A DNA stretch of 5,953 bases, taken from positions 1 to 5,953 of the forward strand of contig BQIY01000158.1 in NCBI GenBank assembly GCA_021604265.1, given 5' to 3'. The stretch is from Nitrospirales bacterium (GTDB taxonomy: Bacteria; Nitrospirota; Nitrospiria; Nitrospirales; UBA8639). The notes under the pieces are model-generated. The model was not told the DNA's origin. It saw nothing but the letters and a program-made list of their open reading frames with translations, and searched no databases. The position numbers were made by a program, and so were the translations under genes. Position 1 is the stretch's first letter. Each line of letters starts with the position of its first letter. Shown here one piece after another: positions 1 through 3,984 of the stretch.

Positions 1-398
1 CGTTGATTCGATACACCACGGTTGCGGGTCGTCCGCTTGATGAGTGGATGTCTAAAGATCGACTTGAGGCCCTCGTCAAACGCACACGACAGGGCGGAGC
101 GGAAATCGTCAATTTGCTCAAAACCGGGAGTGCCTACTATGCCCCTGCAGCATCTGCGGTGGAAATGGTTGAAGCCATTGTGCGTGACCAAAAGAAAATT
201 CTTCCGTGTGCGACGCTGTGTGAGGGAGAGTATGGGTTTGATGGGGTATTTATGGGGGTTCCTGTGAAATTAGGCGGCGGTGGTGTAGAGGAAATTATTG
301 AATATCAACTCACGTCAGATGAAAAATCCGCTCTTGAAGTATCGGGTAAGGCAGTCAAAGATCTGTGTCAAAAAGTCGATCAATTACTGAATACGTAG
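1..398 (+). CDS. mdh: Malate dehydrogenase, C-terminal part (5' end off window)
   Basis: NAD-dependent malate dehydrogenase of the LDH-like family, which interconverts malate and oxaloacetate in the TCA cycle in the cytoplasm. Only the last ~131 residues are present. The reading frame is open to the left edge, and the TTG at position 3 is most likely an internal Leu of the family's [10 protein letters not shown] stretch, not a start. Visible family signatures are RYTTVAG just after the edge, the helix [20 protein letters not shown] with the following APAAS (cofactor-side loop and helix), [12 protein letters not shown], and the strand [19 protein letters not shown]. The catalytic His (GGHGD region) and the N-terminal Rossmann fold lie outside the window. 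The TAG stop is at 396-398. The gene converges on the EPS export pair and is probably unrelated to it. MDH is preferred over lactate dehydrogenase because the [16 protein letters not shown] segment is typical of bacterial LDH-like MDHs. Confidence 0.93.
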   Translation, partial: LIRYTTVAGRPLDEWMSKDRLEALVKRTRQGGAEIVNLLKTGSAYYAPAASAVEMVEAIVRDQKKILPCATLCEGEYGFDGVFMGVPVKLGGGGVEEIIEYQLTSDEKSALEVSGKAVKDLCQKVDQLLNT

Positions 399-573
399 TT
401 ATGTACCCTCCAGAATTTCCCCTAACTACTTTTGTCTTTGGCCTTCCGTCTGCTTGTGGTCCGTGAGCATGGTCTGGTTATTTTCTGAGGAACGACCAGT
501 CGGTATTGTATGTGCTAGTCTTCTATGGTCACGTTTATCAGGTCGTGTGAAGGCTCTTTCCGAAAGGTATTCA
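399..573. other. Convergent intergenic spacer, no clear terminator
   Basis: This 175-base gap separates the 3' ends of mdh (+) and the beta-barrel gene (-). Two convergent transcripts would be expected to share a bidirectional terminator here. I find only a weak 5-bp inverted repeat (CTGGT at 474-478, ACCAG at 495-499) with a 16-base loop and no adjacent T-run on either strand, so I do not call a terminator. No ORF with a credible start is seen. Confidence 0.5.
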
Positions 574-1758
574 TCACGGCTCCAACTCCCACTTCATGGG
601 GTGATACGTAATTGTAAGTTGGACTGCATTTGAGAACGCATCCTTTTCCTGCCTTTTGAGCGACTGCCAACGGAAACGGTAGCCGGTCTTGACATTCCAG
701 GAGTCGGTGACTGTCCATTCAACCGACGGCATAATGCGAATGAAATCTCGTTCGATTTGTGAACGGCTTCCCGCCAAGCCCTCCTGAGTAAGAACGTGAA
801 AATCACCACGCCATGTGATGGAGGGGTTCCATTTCTGCACAATTGTTGTGCCAACGATATCTCTTTTCACGACGTTCCCGCTTCCGCTCGGTGACACCGT
901 ACGAGCATACGAGAGGTGCAGGGTGGTTCTGGCGTCGACTTCGTAAGCCACGTTTGCGGATGGCAGGAAGCCGAAAGAGTCTTCTTTGTCAACAGGTTGT
1001 GAATTCCCATCCGATGAGTCTGATCTGGTGGAGGCCCAGAACACCGCACCACCAAAACGCACATGCACGTGAGGCAAGAGCTCTATCTCATACCCTGTCT
1101 TCAAGCCACTAACGAGTGTCTCCTGGTTGTTTTGGTTGTCAGATTCAATATTTTGTGCAAAACCTGATATCGTGTATTCACTTAAGGTGTCCATGCGGTG
1201 TCCCCATTCGGCTTCTCCGCCATAGCGGATATAGTCCACCAACCGTCTTTCAAACTGAACCGATTTAAAGTCACCTCGAAGAACCAGCCGGTCTTCTTGG
1301 CTTATCTTGTAAGACCAAGACGGCAGAACCTCTAAAGCTTCCCTTCGTAAATTGTCTAAAAGGAAGAGTCCGGTGTCATCCACATCGCTCGTGAGTGTCG
1401 TATCCCGGTCGTAGGACAACAACAAATTCCACTGTGTCAGGAGCGTACGGTATTGTCCGGTAAATGACAGATGCTGATTATTGGAGTCTAGGTTGCTTTC
1501 ATTCAGAAAGTAGTTGAAGTCCAACTGTGACTTCAGGGCAAGGGACATCACTTCTGTGCGATCACTGAAATTTAACCTCAATCGGCTTTGTGATGAAAAG
1601 TCAGAGAGGGAAGTATTGGCGCGTAGCCCAATATTATCATCATACTGAATCCGCTGGCTGGCTGCGCCCTCAACAACCCATCCTGAGGCCATTGCTGCTC
1701 CATGTCCACCACCCAATATGATCGACCCGCACATGATTCCTATCCAGACGCTGCGCAC
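574..1758 (-). CDS. Outer-membrane beta-barrel protein of an EPS locus (BBP2-like)
   Basis: Predicted outer-membrane porin-like barrel of 394 residues. It starts at GTG 1758, with AAGGA 4 bases upstream. The next in-frame ATG (1734) would remove the only N-terminal Arg of the signal peptide, so GTG is preferred. Residues 1-24 are a signal peptide (Arg2, hydrophobic core, cleavage after AMA before SGW). The mature protein begins with the QYDDNIG stretch common in this barrel type. It then shows many amphipathic strands of alternating polar and hydrophobic residues (such as SRLRLNFSD, LALKSQLDFNY, WNLLLSYDRD, VRFGGAVFW, TTLHLSYART), ending in VQLTITYHPMKW close to the C-terminus. No enzyme motif is visible. 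The gene lies 47 bases downstream of the OPX gene on the same strand, so the two are likely an operon. From context it may be the outer-membrane channel for the polymer. The family resembles the BBP2_2 and PEP-CTERM-associated barrels; assignment is by pattern only. Confidence 0.82.
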   Translation of the reverse strand: MRSVWIGIMCGSIILGGGHGAAMASGWVVEGAASQRIQYDDNIGLRANTSLSDFSSQSRLRLNFSDRTEVMSLALKSQLDFNYFLNESNLDSNNQHLSFTGQYRTLLTQWNLLLSYDRDTTLTSDVDDTGLFLLDNLRREALEVLPSWSYKISQEDRLVLRGDFKSVQFERRLVDYIRYGGEAEWGHRMDTLSEYTISGFAQNIESDNQNNQETLVSGLKTGYEIELLPHVHVRFGGAVFWASTRSDSSDGNSQPVDKEDSFGFLPSANVAYEVDARTTLHLSYARTVSPSGSGNVVKRDIVGTTIVQKWNPSITWRGDFHVLTQEGLAGSRSQIERDFIRIMPSVEWTVTDSWNVKTGYRFRWQSLKRQEKDAFSNAVQLTITYHPMKWELEP

Positions 1759-1762
1759 AGTA

Positions 1763-1767
1763 TCCTT
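1763..1767 (-). promoter_or_regulatory. Shine-Dalgarno of the beta-barrel gene
   Basis: On the minus strand AAGGA ends 4 bases before the GTG at 1758. This short but usable spacing supports GTG as the start. It lies inside the 47-base gap after the OPX stop codon. Confidence 0.55.
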
Positions 1768-1805
1768 TTTTCGAATTCTAATTTGTTGCGTGAGCCTGGA
1801 TTTAT

Positions 1806-2534
1806 TCAGAACAGAGAGCGGGCAGGTACGACCACCACATCACCCGCCTGAAGATCAATATTTTTTTCCAAGTTTCGACCCTTCTCGATTTCCGAGTATG
1901 GAAAGGCGATGGCGGTCTTTTTATCCTGCACGCGACGGAGAATCATGATTTGGGTCTCGCTGGCAAATTCAGTCAATCCTCCGGCCACGCTTAAAGCTTG
2001 CATGACGTTAAGAGAAGACAGTGGCGCGTATTCTCCAGGCTTGTTGACTTGCCCAATGACATAGATTTTGTTACCGGAGGTCTTAAGCACCGAGAGGGTC
2101 ACAACGGCACCCGGGATATACTTCTGTAGACTTTTGGCAATCGTCTGCTCGACATCATGCGGCGAACGTCCCTCTACTTTTAACTGTCCCACCATGGGAA
2201 AGTTGATGGTGCCGTCAGGCAGAACCAGCACCTGCTGCTTGAGATCGGCTTCCTTCCACACGGAAATTAGCAGCTCGTCTCCTGCATTAATCTGATAGGC
2301 GTTCTCATCTGTGGCATTAACTATGATTGGATGACAAAGGAATGTTATCAGCAGCAGACATGTCGAAGTGATTCTTAGGCCAGGCTTGGGGAACTTGGGC
2401 AAGCCAAAACCCCGAGTGACAAAAGCAAGTATTCGAAGAATCGCATATATCCGATGGGCATGATTGTACCCTCTTAATGTCCGCCTTAAGAATCGAGCAC
2501 CGATATTCAGAGTGGGTGAATAGAAAGGTGACAT
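1806..2534 (-). CDS. Polysaccharide export (OPX/Wza-family) protein, short single-SLBB form
   Basis: Periplasmic polysaccharide export protein that probably links the inner-membrane EPS machinery to an outer-membrane exit. From ATG 2534 it has 242 residues. The Poly_export domain spans about residues 78-150 (YQINAGDELLISVWKE, LPDGTINFPMVGQ, then QKYIPGAVVTLSV). One SLBB domain follows at about 155-200 (NKIYVIGQVNKPGEY, MQALSVAGGLTEFA, IMILRR), and the protein ends DVVVVPARSLF. The helical C-terminal domain that forms the Wza outer-membrane pore is absent. A hydrophobic segment at about 55-73 (TCLLLITFLCHPIIVNA) looks like a signal peptide. No good lipobox is seen, because the residue before each Cys is Leu or Thr rather than Gly/Ala/Ser. 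The 54 residues before it are unusual. A TTG at 2402 would give a standard-length signal peptide but has no SD, whereas ATG 2534 has AGGAGG at long spacing. The beta-barrel gene follows directly. Confidence 0.9.
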   Translation of the reverse strand: MSPFYSPTLNIGARFLRRTLRGYNHAHRIYAILRILAFVTRGFGLPKFPKPGLRITSTCLLLITFLCHPIIVNATDENAYQINAGDELLISVWKEADLKQQVLVLPDGTINFPMVGQLKVEGRSPHDVEQTIAKSLQKYIPGAVVTLSVLKTSGNKIYVIGQVNKPGEYAPLSSLNVMQALSVAGGLTEFASETQIMILRRVQDKKTAIAFPYSEIEKGRNLEKNIDLQAGDVVVVPARSLF

Positions 2535-2548
2535 AACGATTGGTCTTG

Positions 2549-2554
2549 CCTCCT
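2549..2554 (-). promoter_or_regulatory. Shine-Dalgarno upstream of the OPX gene
   Basis: A perfect AGGAGG on the minus strand sits 14 bases before the ATG at 2534. The core is ideal but the spacing is longer than the usual 5-9. It is the main support for the long N-terminal form of the OPX protein over the TTG at 2402. Confidence 0.5.
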
Positions 2555-2693
2555 GAGATTTGGAAAAAGAAAGTAAATAGAGTCTCGTTTGGGAGAATTC
2601 GCTTGGATAAAGCGATGCTCTGGAATATCCTCTATTATTTATGAAGTAACCTATATCGCTGTCTCACGTGCAATTTTAGGTCCAGTCACCTCC

Positions 2694-2722
2694 ATGATTG
2701 TTTCCCAATCATTCCACAATGA
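2694..2722. repeat. Two overlapping, mutually exclusive inverted repeats
   Basis: ATGATTG (2694-2700) and CAATCAT (2706-2712) are perfect 7-bp arms around TTTCC. TCATT (2709-2713) and AATGA (2718-2722) are perfect 5-bp arms around CCAC. The second stem reuses the last bases of the first stem's 3' arm, so only one can form at a time in an RNA. The element lies about 160 bases upstream of the OPX start. It could be an operator dyad or a switching leader, but no function is proven. Confidence 0.4.
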
Positions 2723-2764
2723 ACTGCCTATCAGTTCTTTTACTCTCAATGCATTTTTTATCTA

Positions 2765-2784
2765 GCTCTACTCTAGAGTGTAGC
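2765..2784. repeat. 20-bp imperfect palindrome, operator-like
   Basis: GCTCTACTCT followed directly by AGAGTGTAGC. The half-sites match at 8 of 10 positions when one is reverse-complemented, and ACTCTAGAGT in the centre (2770-2779) is a perfect palindrome. Its size and symmetry suit a dimeric regulator. Its place in the divergent region between two EPS units makes that plausible, but no regulator is identified. Confidence 0.35.
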
Positions 2785-3257
2785 CTTTATCCTGCAGTCT
2801 AGGTTGAGGGGGAGGTGATGGTCTTTTGATCCATTCCCTTCGGTTGATGTGATGCTAATGGAAATTATTCCACATGCACGCCCATGCGGGAGTATGATGA
2901 TTCACTGTACTATCGTTGCTCTCTCTTGAGGGAGGCCATTAACCTGTAAAATAAATAGAACACTTGCCTGTGTGGTCATTTGGCCTGACATCCCGGCGGT
3001 CTATTTTCTCAAGATCGATTGCCCGCAGTCGTAACGCTTTTTGTCTGTTCTGTCCGATCAGTAATCGGTATGGAGCATCATCTGGATGTTAGTGGGTGCG
3101 TATATTTACCATATTGAATAATCGATTTTGAGCTGGGACTGTCGGGCAATGCCTTCACTTTCGGGAACTTATTTTTTTGCGAAGTGTCCATAAACTTTTA
3201 TTTAAGTCATTGTAATTATTCACGCGAACATGCAGGCATTCTAAGACGGTATGCATC

Positions 3258-3287
3258 TTGCGAAGAATACGTCAAGGTAATTATAAA
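3258..3287 (+). promoter_or_regulatory. Candidate sigma70-type promoter
   Basis: TTGCGA (3258-3263, 4 of 6 to TTGACA), an 18-base spacer, and TATAAA (3282-3287, 5 of 6 to TATAAT) lie in an AT-rich stretch. A transcript would start at about 3294, giving a short leader before the AGGAG at 3321 and the ATG at 3333. The ordered promoter, SD and ATG make this the best plus-strand expression start upstream of the sugar transferase gene. Confidence 0.45.
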
Positions 3288-3320
3288 TTTTTTCTCCTTA
3301 CATAAATTTTCATTCTTATT

Positions 3321-3325
3321 AGGAG
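3321..3325 (+). promoter_or_regulatory. Shine-Dalgarno of the 37-codon ORF
   Basis: AGGAG lies 7 bases before ATG 3333, which is near-ideal spacing. It is the strongest plus-strand start signal in the 1.45-kb region. Confidence 0.45.
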
Positions 3326-3332
3326 TTATAAC

Positions 3333-3446
3333 ATGCTACGTTCTTACCCCCTCGGCATTCAGTGTGTAATGCTCATTCACAGGCAGACACTTCACCTCAG
3401 ACTTCAATTCCTCACTCAACGAAGGCAAGAGTTTTGTCGTAAATGA
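3333..3446 (+). CDS. Possible 37-residue small protein or leader peptide
   Basis: Unrecognised short ORF starting at ATG 3333 and ending at TGA 3444-3446. It begins MLRSYPLGIQ and is basic (seven Arg/Lys and three His), with three Cys-free stretches of Leu/Gln and no clear membrane helix or known motif. Its support is positional: a candidate promoter at 3258-3287 and AGGAG at 7-base spacing. It might be a regulatory leader peptide for the sugar transferase operon, a genuine small protein, or the surviving start of a decayed gene. It overlaps the 3' end of an antisense ORF (3416-3661), so probably at most one of the two is real. Confidence 0.3.
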   Translation: MLRSYPLGIQCVMLIHRQTLHLRLQFLTQRRQEFCRK

Positions 3447-3661
3447 CTTTTGCATCTTTGTGGAGTGATTCCTTTCTGCATTCCAAATTGTTGAGTTTTT
3501 CGTTTTAAGACAATCGAATTGTAGCGGTGCGCATGAAACGGAATTCCGTTCATGGAGATTTTTGCCGTCTCGCTGGCTGACTTTAATCGTAAGGCATAGA
3601 ACGTATGGTCGACCCAACGCTTTACTTCAAGTTGAATGAAGACTTTTAAATTTTTGACCAT
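3416..3661 (-). CDS. Possible 81-residue hypothetical protein
   Basis: Unrecognised minus-strand ORF starting at ATG 3661. AGGAGG lies 5 bases upstream (3667-3672), an almost perfect translation start. The frame is open further upstream, but the SD favours this ATG. The product begins MVKNLKVFIQLEVKRW and is strongly basic, with a mixed strand-like first half and a Lys/Arg/Gln-rich tail and no signal peptide or membrane helix. Its tail looks less protein-like than the overlapping minus frame, which continues to 3336 (…KLLPSLSEELKSEVK…). This may be a frameshifted gene, but I do not recognise a family. It is antisense to the 37-codon ORF. Confidence 0.25.
   Translation of the reverse strand: MVKNLKVFIQLEVKRWVDHTFYALRLKSASETAKISMNGIPFHAHRYNSIVLKRKTQQFGMQKGITPQRCKSHLRQNSCLR
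3532..3554. repeat. 23-base near-perfect palindrome with GAATTC centre
   Basis: The 12-bp core ACGGAATTCCGT (3538-3549) is a perfect palindrome. With one bulged A on the left arm, the symmetry extends to CATGA on the left and TCATG on the right, giving 11 paired bases per arm with no loop. It could be a dimer-binding site. It lies inside the doubtful minus-strand ORF at 3416-3661, which somewhat weakens a regulatory reading. Confidence 0.35.
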
Positions 3662-3984
3662 CTGGCCCTCCTCTATTCTGTAGGCGTGTGTCTGAAGTCC
3701 ATTGTCCGGTTGAGCGAATAGGAAACCTTTAGCGATATGGCAGAGCAACGGACATGTCAGGAGTCTTTCCTGGCGCTCAGTGAAAGTTCTAACCGCAAAA
3801 ACTTGAAGCCCTGCCAATGTGTTTCCGTGGGATTTCTTCTTTCGTCCTGTTTGTTGTTTCAGATGTCAGCTCTGATAGTTCTCGTTCTTCGTCTTCATCG
3901 CGGGTTAACCGACTTCATTATGGTGCGGACTCTATGTGGCTTGCTGCAATCATACTGCATCATTGTTGCGGGAAAGACGTTCGG
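3662..3984. other. Gap upstream of the sugar transferase, possible gene decay
   Basis: No intact gene is seen here. In the plus strand, the frame of the sugar transferase gene is open back to just after a TAA at 3790-3792, but the residues encoded there (Ser-rich, Cys/His-rich) do not look like the membrane helices normally found before this Rossmann domain. A different plus frame (3737-4009) contains two hydrophobic runs (such as SALIVLVLRL and CGLLQSYCIIVAG). Remnants of a frameshifted transmembrane region are therefore conceivable but unproven. AGGAGG at 3667-3672 on the minus strand belongs to the ORF at 3416-3661. Confidence 0.35.

Larger units (their letters stand above)
2555..3257. other. 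Long divergent intergenic region, proximal half
   Basis: About 700 bases upstream of the OPX gene carry no ORF with both a credible SD and recognisable protein character. What I see is a set of short inverted repeats: two overlapping hairpins at 2694-2722, a 20-bp imperfect palindrome at 2765-2784, a 5-bp stem with a 5-base loop at 3054-3068 (CCGAT/ATCGG), and a spaced imperfect inverted repeat (3018-3030 with 3137-3150). The OPX-barrel promoter must lie in or near this stretch, but I could not pick out a convincing -35/-10 pair on the minus strand. I looked for sigma54 -24/-12 elements (TGGCAC-N5-TTGC) and found none. Confidence 0.55.

Noticed and set aside
474..499. Terminator hairpin between mdh and the beta-barrel gene
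   Set aside because: The stem is only 5 bp with a 16-base loop and has no T-run on either strand.
843..1112. Plus-strand ORF opposite the beta-barrel gene
   Set aside because: Arg/Ser-rich shadow of the minus-strand barrel gene without a start signal.
3184..3369. Plus-strand 61-codon ORF with a GTG start
   Set aside because: It has no SD upstream of the GTG, it runs through the promoter and SD of the better-supported 3333 ORF, and its composition follows AT-rich non-coding DNA.
2535..3984. Sigma54 (-24/-12) promoter, as in some PEP-CTERM EPS loci
   Set aside because: I scanned both strands for TGGCAC-N5-TTGC-like pairs. The candidates with TGGC lacked TTGC at the right distance.
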